Shown piece after piece: positions 10,036-59,989 of a stretch of 64,000 nucleotides of DNA. The stretch lies in NCBI GenBank assembly GCA_964017065.1, contig OZ024788.1:11656776-11720775 (forward strand). Direction: 5' to 3'. Both the position numbers and the translations under genes were made by a program. This DNA is from Haliclona indistincta (taxonomy: Eukaryota > Porifera > Demospongiae > Haplosclerida > Chalinidae). Below the pieces are notes generated by a model that saw nothing but the letters and a program-made list of their open reading frames with translations, made no database searches and was not told where the DNA came from. Numbering within the stretch: position 1 is the first letter of the stretch; the number at the start of each line of letters is the position of its first letter.

Positions 10036-12756
10036 ATGTCAGGTTCAGTCATTGGAAGGTTGAATGTAGACGGTTTCATTAGAGAAAGAGTGCAGCAAGG
10101 TTACTCGCATCAAGCAATTGCATCTGAGCTGCAAGCGAACTACCCGCCGGGCCTAGTTGGGCTATCTAGGAGAAGTGTAACGCGGTACTGTTCCCAGAAT
10201 AGTATCCACTATTCAAGCCGCTTGCGGAGGGACCAGCTTGATGACCTAGTAGAGCAGGCTGTATACAGGGTACAATGACATACACCTGCTAGTATATACA
10301 TGTGCGTTCACCGTAGTTTTGTGGGTGTACCCTGATTGTCATCGATTATTATTGTACTGCAGATAATTTAATTAGTACGTCGTGTGATCAAACAATTATT
10401 ATTGGCAAGGGATAAATAGCGTTAAAAATCTTTAGTACAGAGAAATACAATGTCAGAAGTTATGATCTCAATAAGTGTAAAAGTATAAAAGTAGGATATG
10501 TGAGGTACATGTAGCTTCAACACGTTAAACTATGCCAACTGGTTTTATTTTACATGCAGGTTGGGCCATCATATGGTCGCCGAACGTTGACTGGACTACT
10601 ACGATCTGAAGGAGTAGTGGTTGGAGAACAAAATGTGCGTAATTCGATGAGAAGTGTGACACCTGTTTACACAGAACGTCGACAGCAATTTACATATCGA
10701 CATATCAACCCAGTTCCTTACTATGCCCAATATCATGGCCATAAGATTCACTTTGATCAGAACGAAAAATTGGTTCGTTATGGAGTCACTCATGTTGCTG
10801 CTAGTGACGGATTCAGTGGCAAACTACTGGGGATAATCTCAATGCCAGTAAAAAACCCTATTACAATTTACAATGACCTGTATAGGTAAGAATACTATAG
10901 TGTTCTAACTAATAATTACACTGCTTGTAGTCTACTCATCTCATGTGCATTAAAGAAGTGGTGATGATTTTACTTTCATGTTTTGCAGACCTATTGTCAG
11001 TGAACATGGCTTATGGGATCAAGTCAGAGTTGATGGTGGTCGTGAATTTTGTTTGATTCTTCATATTCAAGAGCTGTTGTCACCATTTAGAACAAACACA
11101 CAAAGGGCACCATATGTACAAACACAATCAAAGCAGGTACAGAAACTATGATGGACACAGGGTGGTAAAATACTTCATTGTTGAATGCCATGCAGATTTA
11201 GCAGGTTTCCATGATGAAAATAATTATGTATAGCTTGGAATTGTAGCTTGGAATTGGCTACCAGTAGCTTGGAATTAATTTTTGTGGCTGTCTCAAGCAA
11301 CCTCTCATGAGAAATATTCAGCATCAATTTTTATGACAACGCAATATTATATTGCATACCGTATAGCCAGTTATTTCGACAGGATTTTATTTTCGATCAC
11401 TGTCTGCTGGTCGAAAACTAAATCTACGAAATTTTTTAACCATAACAAAATTTGAAGACTGGAAATTTTCTCGTGCAAACACGTGCCAATTGAAATGGCC
11501 GTCAAATTTGAAGATAGGTTTTTACTGTTAGGTGCAGGGTGACTGCAAGGTGTGAGATGACAACCGCATTGGGGAGTTATGACTAGAAACCTTGCACTAC
11601 TGGGTCTCCACATCAAAAGTAACCAAATATACACTAATTTTGTCTAGTACAAATCTTGGTCAAATGTACAGAAACTAGAATTCTCGTCCACATTTGAAGG
11701 GTAAAGTTTATGTATAGATTTGAAAAAAATTCCAATCTGTAGTGGTTGTCTTAAGGTGTTTGTTTATTTATACAGAACCATATAGCAGAGCGCCACTGGG
11801 TAGAGGTAAATACCCGTGTCAATTATCCACTTAAAAACGCTCTTAAGTGGATGCAAGAGAATGAGGTGTTTGAAATGGACTGTCCAGTTACCAAATACTG
11901 TGTATCTCTTATGACTGGTATTCTCAGTGAAGTTGGGATACACTTACATATTAGATCATGGAACAATCATAGGATTCCGGGTGAGTCCATCACTGACTGG
12001 GTATAGCTTGGAATTGTGTACATGTAGGTATATGGTCAGGAGTATGGTAGGTATAGGTATGGTCATTAAGTATGAGTATGCAACCGTCCCGTTGGACGGG
12101 AGTTGCGTCACAAACAGCAGAAAGCTGCTATGCTAATGATATTAAGATAATTATTCACAACAGTAAACTTGTGGCGTAGAAATGTCCAACGCGTCCAAAG
12201 GGGTATATTGGCTGTTGCATACTCTTACTTAAAGAACTTGGTTATAGACATAGCCTGCTGTAAACTTTTTATGTGGACATGATGCAATTTTTACTTAAGA
12301 TCCCTGAAATCTTTTGTATTGAAGTACGAAATGTTTCACACACGGAAACTAAATATTTTGGGCCTCAAAATTTCCGTACAGTTGTTTATGTAAACGTTGT
12401 CTTACGTAGAAAAGTGTGTCAGTGGTATAAGTGTGTGGTTTAATTGTTGCTTGCAAATTCACCATGTACATGCAGAAATTATTATTATGGTTCTATTTGT
12501 TAGGACCACAACGAGGAGTTCCTAATATATTGGCAAGAGATAACAATCACACTGCCAGGATTCCAATAGGGCATATTCCAGATACAGATGAAGCCATTGC
12601 CTCGTTTTACTGGCGCGCCGTCAAAGGGAACTGGAACAAGTTATTCCAAGTCCACAAGATGTCTTTGCTCACACTGTTAATGGGGACTTTGGACCATTTG
12701 CAAATTCACTCGATACTATTATACAGATCACTAATCGCCTGCAGAGGCTTTTGTGA
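10036..12756 (+). CDS. D-D-E integrase-core transposase, five exons, C-terminal frameshift
   Basis: Exons 10036-10269, 10560-10885, 10989-11136, 11776-11980 and 12504-12756 join in frame through GT-AG introns. Exon 1 starts MSGSVIGRLNVDGFIRERVQ and resembles a helix-turn-helix for DNA binding. The catalytic core follows: the first Asp in KIHFDQNEKLV, the second in VRVDGGREF, and the Glu in NHIAERHWVEVN about 38 residues later. This is the retroviral-integrase-like fold found in cut-and-paste transposases. RSWNNHRIPG...G.PN at the exon 4/5 junction is typical of this integrase-core group. In exon 5 the frame carrying IPDTDEAIASF runs on to 12775, but homology-like coding (RQRELEQVIPSPQDVFAHTV...LQRLL, stop 12754-12756) is in another frame, so a small indel near 12600-12622 is likely. 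Confidence 0.8.
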
Positions 12757-12837
12757 ATTATTTATGTGGTTTTAGCTATTAACAATATTATGCTGAAGTT
12801 TTTGATATTCCAGGTATACTGTATGTGATGCTAGCAG

Positions 12838-13466
12838 GCGCGTTTTTAGTGAGTGACATCACAAACGCTAAAATTAGTACACGGTAATTTTTCGTTTTCC
12901 TCATAATAAGTATTGATGTTTTAATTACAGAAAAACGCCAAAATTATCAGTATAGCATGCACAGGGTTATTTCGGTGAACATTCCCAAGTTGTCCTACAC
13001 AAACAGAAAATGCATACAAATTGATAATCATGGACCACACCTCTTGGTCTGGGAACAAGACTAGTCATTAATTTGGTTGTAAATTTCCTAAGAATAAAAT
13101 GAACGAGTCAATTCTTAACTTTCAAAGTTGAACAAGAAAATGAAAAATCTACAAATTCAGTCAATTTTAATTTCCATTTTACTCTTAAAGATTATAAATC
13201 ATAAAAATGCTGCTATAATTTGTGTTTGATGCATGCCGCAATATTCAATAGATTACGTGGACAACCAGTACATTGGCCAATTGCAGAACACAGTTATCAA
13301 GAATCCTTCATCGAGTCTGTTTTGCACCAGATATCTTAAAAATTTGGTTCAATTTCTCATGATCATAGTATAGACAATGAATACAAAATACAGAAAACAG
13401 TGCGATTTTCGTTTTTCTATTTTTAGCCATAAAGCCAACTTAATGATGGTCAAACAGTACACACAC
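12838..13466 (-). repeat. Right terminal inverted repeat of the large transposon
   Basis: Reverse-complement counterpart of 4778-5400. It ends TGGTCAAACAGTACACACAC and is followed by CAAAAAGGG. Confidence 0.9.
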
Positions 13467-13637
13467 CAAAAAGGGTCACTATAATGCACAGTTCAAAGTT
13501 TAAAGTAATAATATAAACTATAAAACAAGGCTCACATAGTTCATGCAGAGATACCAAATATAGGCATAACTGCAGCTACTCGCCAAGCATAGAATAATTA
13601 TGAATATCATTAAAGGTACGTCCTCTTAGGTATTGGA

Positions 13638-15353
13638 ATGGAGTCTCTTGGAGCTAACCCTCAGTTTCTTAGCGAGCCACCTCCCGACCATTTCTGCCCC
13701 GTCTGCACGGAAGCACTCTCAGAGCCTTACCTGACAGACTGTGGTCACCATTTCTGCTACACGTGTCGCGGTCGCATTCTTGCTAGCGGCAAATCAGATT
13801 GTCCCGAGTGTCGCGAACAAGACGCCCTCACTGACGCACGTTTGAACAAGCACCTGCAGCGACAAGTGAATAGTCTCAAGGTACGCTGCCAGCACCACGA
13901 GGTAGGCTGCCAGTGGGTGGGAGAGCTGAGGTACCTACAGGAACACCTTGATCCTGTGATAAGGAAATGTGGTTTCATCCTCCTTGCCTGCCCCCTCGGC
14001 TGCGGTGAGCGTGTTCGTAGCTCTGCAATGAAGGACCACATACTGAGTGACTGCAGCAAACGATCTTATGTGTGCGAGTATTGTAGCTACTGCAACAAGT
14101 TCGATATCGTCACTGAGCAGCATTACCCAGTGTGTGAACTGTTCCCTGTGGAATGCCCAAATGCTTGTTCCGTAGAGAACCTGAAACGACTAGAGCTTGC
14201 ATGTCATCTTGAGGAGCAGTGTCCCCTCCAAGTGATCCAGTGTCCCTTCACCAGTGCAGGGTGCACTATCCAGCTGCCCAGGAGAGAGATGGAGGAACAT
14301 GAGGATAAGGCAATGCGTCAACATCTCCGCATGACGATGAGTATAGTAATGCAGCTAAAGGAGCCTCCTGCTGCTGTCACTGCTACTCCTACCAAGCAGC
14401 TGGAATATCTTGTCAACTTGCCGCCAGTTGAGTTCACTATCACTGATTATATGCAGAAAAAGGAATGCAATGCTGAGTGGACTAGTCCTCCTTTCTACTC
14501 TCACCCACAAGGGTATAAGTTTTGTTTAGTGGTGTACACTAACGGATATAATTGTCTTACACATCTGGCAGTCGGTGTACTATTCTTAGAGTCGGATGAT
14601 GTCAGGGTTGACTGGCCTCTGGAAATCGACTGTACTATTAGTTTTCTTAACTGGAGAAGTGATAAGCAAGATTTTCAAGAAGTAATTGAATTCAATAGTG
14701 CTAATAATCTAGTGACCAAAGATGGAATTAAAAGATCACCAATATACAATAACTTTATTTCTCACTCGTCCCTCTCCTACAACAGTACCACTAACACTGA
14801 ATACCTTCAGAATGACTGTGTACGACTGAGAGTGAGCAAGGTGATACTCTACTCTACTGCTCTCCTCAACAAGACACCATCCTGGCAGAATCCCCACAAT
14901 GGCTTCCAGTCACTGCACGAGTTCACATTGACTGAGTATTCCAAGCGGAAGCAATACGGCAATGATCACACTAGCTCATCATTCTACACTCACCTAGGTG
15001 GATACAAGTTCTGTATTGCAGTTCGATCCAATGGTTATAACAGCGGCAAGAATACTCATATTTCAGTGTACATTTATCAGATGGCGGGAGAGTACGATGA
15101 CCAGCTGGAATGGCCTTTTGTTGGCAAGTTTGATATTGAGCTGCTTAACTGGAGAGAAGATAAGAGGCATCATACCAAAACTGTACCAATTGGTGCTGGG
15201 AATGGGTTTATGAAAGTTACAGCAAGATTATTTGGATCTTCACGAGGGATTCATAACTTCATCCCTCATTCTTCTCTAGCTTATGACCCTTTGCGAAACG
15301 TTGAGTACTTGCAGGAAGATTGTCTGCGATTCAGAGTTACATGTGTAGCTTAA
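13638..15353 (+). CDS. TRAF-like protein: RING, TRAF zinc fingers, two MATH domains (571 aa)
   Basis: A single uninterrupted exon. Near the N terminus is a canonical C3HC4 RING (CPVC, DCGHHFCYTC, CPEC, about residues 21-58). A Cys/His-rich stretch of TRAF-type zinc fingers follows (about 80-230). Then come two MATH/TRAF-C domains in tandem (about 260-400 and 425-570), recognisable by FTITDY...SPPFYSHPQGYKFCL...WP...NDCVRLRV and FTLTEYSKRKQY...GGYKFCIAV...EWPFVGKFDIELLNW...EDCLRFRV. Metazoan TRAFs couple receptors to ubiquitin signalling; two MATH domains in one chain are unusual. It lies just downstream of the transposon and upstream of POLE fragments, and pieces of it were copied to 2612, 17130 and 19150. 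Unlike the intron cluster further on, its RING keeps the histidine ligand. Confidence 0.9.
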   Translation: MESLGANPQFLSEPPPDHFCPVCTEALSEPYLTDCGHHFCYTCRGRILASGKSDCPECREQDALTDARLNKHLQRQVNSLKVRCQHHEVGCQWVGELRYLQEHLDPVIRKCGFILLACPLGCGERVRSSAMKDHILSDCSKRSYVCEYCSYCNKFDIVTEQHYPVCELFPVECPNACSVENLKRLELACHLEEQCPLQVIQCPFTSAGCTIQLPRREMEEHEDKAMRQHLRMTMSIVMQLKEPPAAVTATPTKQLEYLVNLPPVEFTITDYMQKKECNAEWTSPPFYSHPQGYKFCLVVYTNGYNCLTHLAVGVLFLESDDVRVDWPLEIDCTISFLNWRSDKQDFQEVIEFNSANNLVTKDGIKRSPIYNNFISHSSLSYNSTTNTEYLQNDCVRLRVSKVILYSTALLNKTPSWQNPHNGFQSLHEFTLTEYSKRKQYGNDHTSSSFYTHLGGYKFCIAVRSNGYNSGKNTHISVYIYQMAGEYDDQLEWPFVGKFDIELLNWREDKRHHTKTVPIGAGNGFMKVTARLFGSSRGIHNFIPHSSLAYDPLRNVEYLQEDCLRFRVTCVA

Positions 15354-16044
15354 TTGAACACAAATTGACTGCTTTAGTATATCTGTGTTTGTTACATAAC
15401 TTGTTTGTTTTGTCATGAGTACTGGCTAGAAGAGTGCATGTGCAGGAAATTAACTCTCTTGACAATACATTACTTTGGATCTGCTTTTGATTATTTTTTG
15501 TAGCGATTTTTTGTCAAATGTAAGAGAAGTTTGATCATGCAGCTAACCTCATTTACTGTTGTATATCGCCCATCAGTGGTTGCATGCAAGTGTAACTATC
15601 AACATAGGAAATTCTTGTACATAGCAATAGAAGCATGCACCCATTTTCCACAGAAGGTATTAGGGGCGCAGGGTAGTTTGTCCCTATGAAGTGATGAATG
15701 GAAAACAAGATGGCGGCTACAATGCATGTATTAACCATTTTTGGTGGTAGCATCAAAACCTAGACCTCTGTTGCCCTATCTGTACAGTAGCACAAAGGTT
15801 GCTCGAACACATAGCTATAAAGATCACCAAAGTATGGAACGCTTATTCAATGCAAGTATATATTGAGACCATACACAGGCAGCACGTAGTTGTTACTCAT
15901 TGTGTATTGTGTCGTGTACTGAATTGTGCATTGCATTTAGGACTAGTTAGGAATAATGCTAACATGCAAGTGTTAGCATTCATTCTGAAAGCTGATACAT
16001 ATTGATAGAATAAAACCTTTTTAGTGTAGTTATTCTCACTACAG
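15354..16044. other. Intergenic, no recognisable gene
   Basis: AT-rich, with several short frames lacking any support. It ends in a polypyrimidine/ACAG acceptor before the POLE-like exon at 16045. Confidence 0.5.
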
Positions 16045-16457
16045 GAGTCAGTGGTAATGATTGAAACTACCAAACTCCCTCTCAAGTTCCAGTATAGACG
16101 TGATCATGATGATATCTTACATGATCGACGGGCAGGTCAGCTGACATGTCACATGACTGAAGATATGGTAACTGCATCTTGTCATGTGACTGTAGGGATA
16201 CTTGCTTGTCAATCGTGAAGTGGTTGCAGCTGATGTGGAAGATTTTGAGTACACACCCAAACCAGAGTACGAGGCCGAGGGACCATTGACTGTCTTTAAT
16301 GAGCCAGATGAGGTGGGTGTGGTTATGACATCACTTCCTGTATGTCATCTGACTTAACTTCTTCTGTACATTTGTCTCTACTGACTAAGTTCATTGATCA
16401 CATCATGACAGTGAAACCGAATATCATTGTGACCTACAATGGAAACAGTTTTGATTG
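16045..16457 (+). pseudogene. POLE: POLE exonuclease exons, degenerate copy A
   Basis: Three exon-like blocks (16045-16135, 16196-16312, 16372-16457) are duplicates of those at 17887-18317. Block 1 has lost the nine bases that would encode the Ala-Tyr-Asp of the Exo I motif (DIETT becomes IETT), removing a catalytic Asp, and carries an 8-base frameshifting deletion. Block 2 reads [20 protein letters not shown] with a two-codon insertion. Before block 3 the acceptor CAG has become CAT, and its donor GT has become GC. It is a non-functional duplicate of the proofreading-domain exons. The next exon of this copy, at 17130, is fused to a MATH domain. Confidence 0.85.
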
Positions 16458-17129
16458 GCCAGTACATAGTATGCATGGTGGTATATAGAGCTTTATTTGT
16501 GCAGAGTCACGCCCACGCATGTATTTTTGGCTGGTTGCTAGGGGACTGTATCTCAGAAACTACTGCTGATATTCCAAGAAACCAAAGACCTATGTTATAA
16601 GACTGGCGAAGGCTGTACACATTGCAAATTATGAGCACTGAAAGTGCAAGACGGAAACTTGACGGGCACGGCTATAGATACAACGCTTAGGCTAATAAAA
16701 CTTTCGTTCACTCAGGCAGTAGAACTTCAGATTGTGGATATATACGTACTTTAACAAGGCGAAGGCAGTAACATAGAGCTTTTTCGTGTATTGTGCTTGA
16801 AAGTGCGATTATGAGCTGCTTACCTCGTGGTTTTCCTACTCAGAGGATGTTAAAAAAAACTCTTATGTTACGGTCTTTATCTGGTCGCTAATATTCATAT
16901 AAGTTTGGGTCTATTCTGAAGGCCACAGACAGAGTTTTATTGAGGAATGTATTGTACAAACAGTGAATATCATTTGTTGTGTTGTCCAAATTGTACATTC
17001 CTGAATAAGTTAATGGTTGTTAGGGCCTGCACCCTTGTAAAACCCCTTCAAACCAGTAGTTTTTAACGTTACATTTATCCGTTTCTCTCTCTTTCTATCT
17101 CTCTATCTCTCTATGTCTCTCTCTTTCAG
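16458..17129 (+). other. Intron-like stretch of POLE copy A
   Basis: No gene. It ends in a pyrimidine run (TCTCTCTCTTTC, about 17085-17127) and AG, directly before GCCGTTTGTTGAGGC, the position where the POLE Exo II exon begins. The same architecture occurs before 18573. Confidence 0.6.
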
Positions 17130-17607
17130 GCCGTTTGTTGAGGCACGCTGTGCTCATTACCAGTCACTACATGAGTTCACATTGACTGACTTCTCTAAAC
17201 GCAAACAGTTCGACAATGAATACAGGAACTCACCGTTTTATACTCACCAAGGTGGATACAAGTTTTCCATTGTGATATATGCCAATGGATTTAGGAGGGG
17301 AAAGAATACTCATATTGCAGTATTCATTCATCAGGTAGCGGGAGAGTACGATGACCAGCTGAAATGGCCTTTTGTTGGCAATTTTGATCTTGAGCTACTT
17401 AACTGGAGAGAGAACAAGAGACACCATAAAGTATCTCTATCAATTGGTGCTGAGCATGAGTTTGGGAAAGTTGTAGAAGGAGGATTTGGAGCTTCGTTAG
17501 GGTTTCCTAGCTTTATCTCTCACTCATCGTTAGTTTATGACTCTTTACAAAACACAGAGTACTTGCAGGAAGATTGCCTGCGATTGAGAGTCAACTTGAG
17601 CCCATAG
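17130..17607 (+). CDS. Chimeric exon: POLE Exo II start fused to a MATH domain
   Basis: The first ten residues, PFVEARCAHY, are the start of the POLE exon that follows FDW (compare PFVDARCAHH at 18573). The frame then passes without a break into QSLHEFTLTDFSKRKQF...GGYKFSIVIYANG...WPFVGNFDLELLNW...EDCLRLRVNLSP and a stop, a complete MATH domain closest to MATH 2 of the gene at 13638. Downstream of a normal acceptor it could serve as a terminal exon. Upstream ATG codons (17113) lie in the pyrimidine tract, so independent translation is doubtful. It is either a chimeric exon created by duplication or a fragment. Confidence 0.6.
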
Positions 17608-17886
17608 TTCTGCTTCAGTATTTACATTAATTTTGTTACATATAACTGGTCTGTTATTGTTTGTTTTAACACGACTATACAAATAATGTGTATATGAAAT
17701 TCTTGACAATTTCACATCTTGTTTATTGTTTGCGTGTTAGTGCGGCAAGTCAAATATTTTGTTGATAGCTGACTTGGGTTTCTTGTTGATGTTTTGCAAT
17801 CAGTCAGGATGCTGTCAACTGCTGTTTGTCTTAAACTCATAAAGAAGAAAGTAGTACCATTTCAGTACAGTTCATTCTCACTATAG
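17608..17886. other. Spacer, no gene seen
   Basis: AT-rich sequence between the MATH stop and the next POLE exon acceptor (CACTATAG, ending at 17886). Confidence 0.5.
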
Positions 17887-19095
17887 GAGCCAGTGGTAAT
17901 GGCATATGATATTGAGACTACGTACTAAGCTACCTCTCAAGTTCCCTGACTCCAGTATTGATGTGATCATGATGATATCTTACATGATCGACGGGCAGGT
18001 CAGCTGACATGTCACATTACTGGAGGGTGGTTTCTATGGTAACTGCATCTTGTCATATGACTGTAGGGATACTTGCTTGTCAATCGTGAAGTGGTTGCAG
18101 CTGATGTGGAAGATTTTGAGTACACACCCAAACCAGAGTACGAGGGACCATTCACTGTCTTCAATGAGCCAGATGAGGTGGGTGTGGTCATGACATCACT
18201 TCCTGTATGTCATGTGACTTCTTCTATACAGTTGTCTCTACTGACTAAGTTCATTGATCACATCATGACAGTGAAACCGAATATCATCGTGACCTACAAT
18301 GGAGACAATTTTGATTGGTCAGTACATGAACATAATGCATGCAAATTCTTTTTGAAATTCTTTCTGATATAATCTCTTCAATGTTTTTACTACTGTTTTT
18401 ATGTTTTTCTGTCTTTTGTTGTTTTTTTGTAAAAGCTCTTCAAATCATAGAGACATGTACAATTTTAACCATTCTTTCTTTAATTCTCTCTGTCTTTTTT
18501 CTCTCCTCCTGGCTTCCCTCCTAATTCTCTCTCCCCTGGCCTCCCTCCCTCCTTCCCCCCTCTCTCTCTCAGGCCATTTGTCGATGCACGCTGTGCTCAC
18601 CACAATATCATTCTCATTGATGAGATCGGTTTTTCTCCTGACAGTCAAAATGAGTACAAGTGCCGACCATGCATCCACATGGACGCATTCCAGTAACAAC
18701 TCCTTTTTTGAGTTCGTAATAATAGCATTCACTTTAAGCCTATTTTCCTCTTTTTCTATGATTTTTTTTTAATTTTTTCACTTGAAGCTTTTGCTCAATA
18801 ATTATTGATCGGCAATAATATATTATGCATTGTTCAAAATGTGTACAGACCAATTTTTGTGTTTACACTGTTCCTTCTCTCTACTCTTCTATCACTATAG
18901 CTGGGTGAAGCGTGACAGCTATTTGCCTGTTGGGAGTCAAAATTTGAAGGCTACTACCAAGGTACAGTTATCTATTTGCATGCATGTGGTTGTCACATGA
19001 CTCAAACTCCTCCCACTGTGCAGGCTAAGCTACGTTACGATCCAGTAGAGCTTGATCCTGAGGACATGTGTAGAATGGCTAGTGAACAACCACAG
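17887..19095 (+). pseudogene. POLE: POLE exonuclease exons, copy B (near-intact, one frameshift)
   Basis: Six exons with GT-AG borders: 17887-17998, 18067-18177, 18232-18317, 18573-18692, 18901-18961, 19024-19095. They read [12 protein letters not shown]...[52 protein letters not shown]...[20 protein letters not shown]...[47 protein letters not shown]. These are the Exo I and Exo II proofreading region of POLE. A 4-base insertion (about 17923-17926, between DIETT and KLPLKF) breaks the frame; without it the exons total 186 codons. The expected next exon is missing and a MATH fragment follows. It could be a pseudogene, or a real segment damaged by sequencing error and misassembly. Confidence 0.75.
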
Positions 19096-19149
19096 GTTAG
19101 TGAGATCCAGTACTCACTACAGACAGCTACTCTAGTATACGTATAAGTT

Positions 19150-19505
19150 CATTCTTCACTCGTCTCTCTCTCTTATAACAGTACCACCAACACTGAATAC
19201 CTTCAGAATGACTGTGTGCGACTGCATGAGAGTGAGCAAGGTGATACTCTACTCTACTGCTCTCCTCAACAAGACACCATCCTGGCAGAATCCCCACAAT
19301 GGCTACCAGTCACTACACGAGTTCACATTGACTGACTTCTATAAACGCAAACAATCCAACAACATTCACTACAGCTCTCCTTTTACTCTCACCAAGGCTA
19401 CAAGATGTGCCTGGACATAATTGCCAATGCTGAAGACAAAGGCAGATACAACTGAATAAACAATACTGAAAACTTACATGAAGACTGTCTGCGTTTTAGA
19501 GTTAA
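19150..19505 (+). pseudogene. Fragment of a two-MATH TRAF-like gene
   Basis: It reads SSLSYNSTTNTEYLQNDCVR, then VSKVILYSTALLNKTPSWQN and FTLTDFYKRKQSNN, matching the junction between the two MATH domains of 13638-15353 almost exactly. It decays through deletions and stops and ends at DCLRFRV-like codons near 19500. It joins POLE intron sequence directly at about 19140, a duplication breakpoint. The same block recurs at 2612-2816. Confidence 0.8.
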
Positions 19506-19690
19506 AACACAATGTGTAATAATGACTTGTCAGAAACAGTAACCATGCATGTTGACTTAGTTTTAATTTTTAAATTTACCGCTTTTATTTTGTACATGCG
19601 TATTAGTCTGTGGCGGGAAAAGTGTAGTTGATTTGATCGACTCCACCTACAATTCTGAGCTGTTCGAAGGCGAGCAAGATGAGCAGCAGA

Positions 19691-19870
19691 ATGCAACTGG
19701 ATGAGGAAACGGGGGCGCCTGTGTTAAGAAACAGGTGGAACAGAGACGAGAAGTAAGGGTGGATACGTATTCTGACAAGTGTTGAGGCGTCCCTGTTGTT
19801 GTGTAGAGATGAATTGGGTGGATTGAACCGCTACCAGAGGGCACAGCGCTGTGACGAAATGGACAAGAAG
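19691..19870 (+). CDS. POLE: DNA polymerase epsilon catalytic subunit, first two exons (runs into gap)
   Basis: Exon 1 (19691-19752) encodes MQLDEETGAPVLRNRWNRDE. A 54-bp intron (19753-19806, GTAAGG...GTGTAG) is followed by exon 2 from 19807, DELGGLNRYQRAQRCDEMDK, which continues into the N run at 19871. The family is recognised from the POLE N-terminal signature RxxRSQ...DKMD, which is clearer in the sister copy at 2990. This is the best candidate for the true 5' end of the POLE gene whose C-terminal half starts at 20299; the intervening thousand or so residues would then lie in the gap. If the gap is really only 200 bp, the locus is scrambled. Confidence 0.65.
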
Positions 19871-20070
19871 NNNNNNNNNNNNNNNNNNNNNNNNNNNNNN
19901 NNNNNNNNNNNNNNNNNNNNNNNNNNNNNNNNNNNNNNNNNNNNNNNNNNNNNNNNNNNNNNNNNNNNNNNNNNNNNNNNNNNNNNNNNNNNNNNNNNNN
20001 NNNNNNNNNNNNNNNNNNNNNNNNNNNNNNNNNNNNNNNNNNNNNNNNNNNNNNNNNNNNNNNNNNNNNN
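19871..20070. other. Assembly gap, 200 N
   Basis: Exactly 200 undetermined bases, a round number typical of a gap of unknown size. The flanking POLE exons are about a thousand residues apart in the protein, so the true gap is probably much longer. Confidence 0.95.
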
Positions 20071-20235
20071 CCTCCCTCCCTCCCTCCTCCCTCCCCCTCC
20101 CCCTCCCTCTCTCTCTCTCTCTCTCCCTCTCCCTCTCTCCTCTCTCTCTCCCTCTCTCCCTCTCTCCCTCTCTCCCTCTCTCCCTCTCTCTCTCTCCCTC
20201 CCTCCCTCCCTCCCTCCCTCCCTCCCTCCCTCCCT

Positions 20236-20284
<49 letters not shown>

Positions 20285-20298
20285 CTCTTCTCTCTCAG
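20071..20298. repeat. Pyrimidine microsatellite (CCCT/CT)n at a 3' splice site
   Basis: Almost pure C and T for about 220 bases, ending CTCTCTCAG directly before the POLE exon at 20299. It borders the gap and may have caused the assembly break. Confidence 0.9.
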
Positions 20299-59829
<39,531 letters not shown>

Positions 59830-59989
59830 GTAAGCAAGTACTACACTACAGTGCTACATCAGAGCATATTTATTTTGAGCATATGCTGGAGTTCAGTCAG
59901 CACAATAATTTTATTGTACAGTACTACTTGTCTAATTTCCGTACACCAACTGTATTGTGATTTGTGAACTTTTAAACACACTAAAACAA

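Larger units (their letters stand above)
4778..13466 (+). mobile_element. About 8.7-kb DNA transposon with long terminal inverted repeats, D-D-E transposase and RING gene
   Basis: The two ends are inverted copies of about 620-640 bp beginning GTGTGTGTACTGTTTGACCA. Immediately outside, CAAAAAGGG occurs at 4770-4778 and again at 13467-13475, as expected for an 8-9 bp target-site duplication (exact boundary uncertain by a base because of the GT repeat). Inside lie a five-exon integrase-type transposase on the plus strand (10036-12756) and a four-exon RING-finger gene on the minus strand (8343-6932), arranged head to head, plus nested smaller repeats. Arms, duplication and transposase together make a complete terminal-inverted-repeat transposon. 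The superfamily is not assigned here. A frameshift near the transposase C terminus suggests that this copy is no longer autonomous. Confidence 0.85.
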
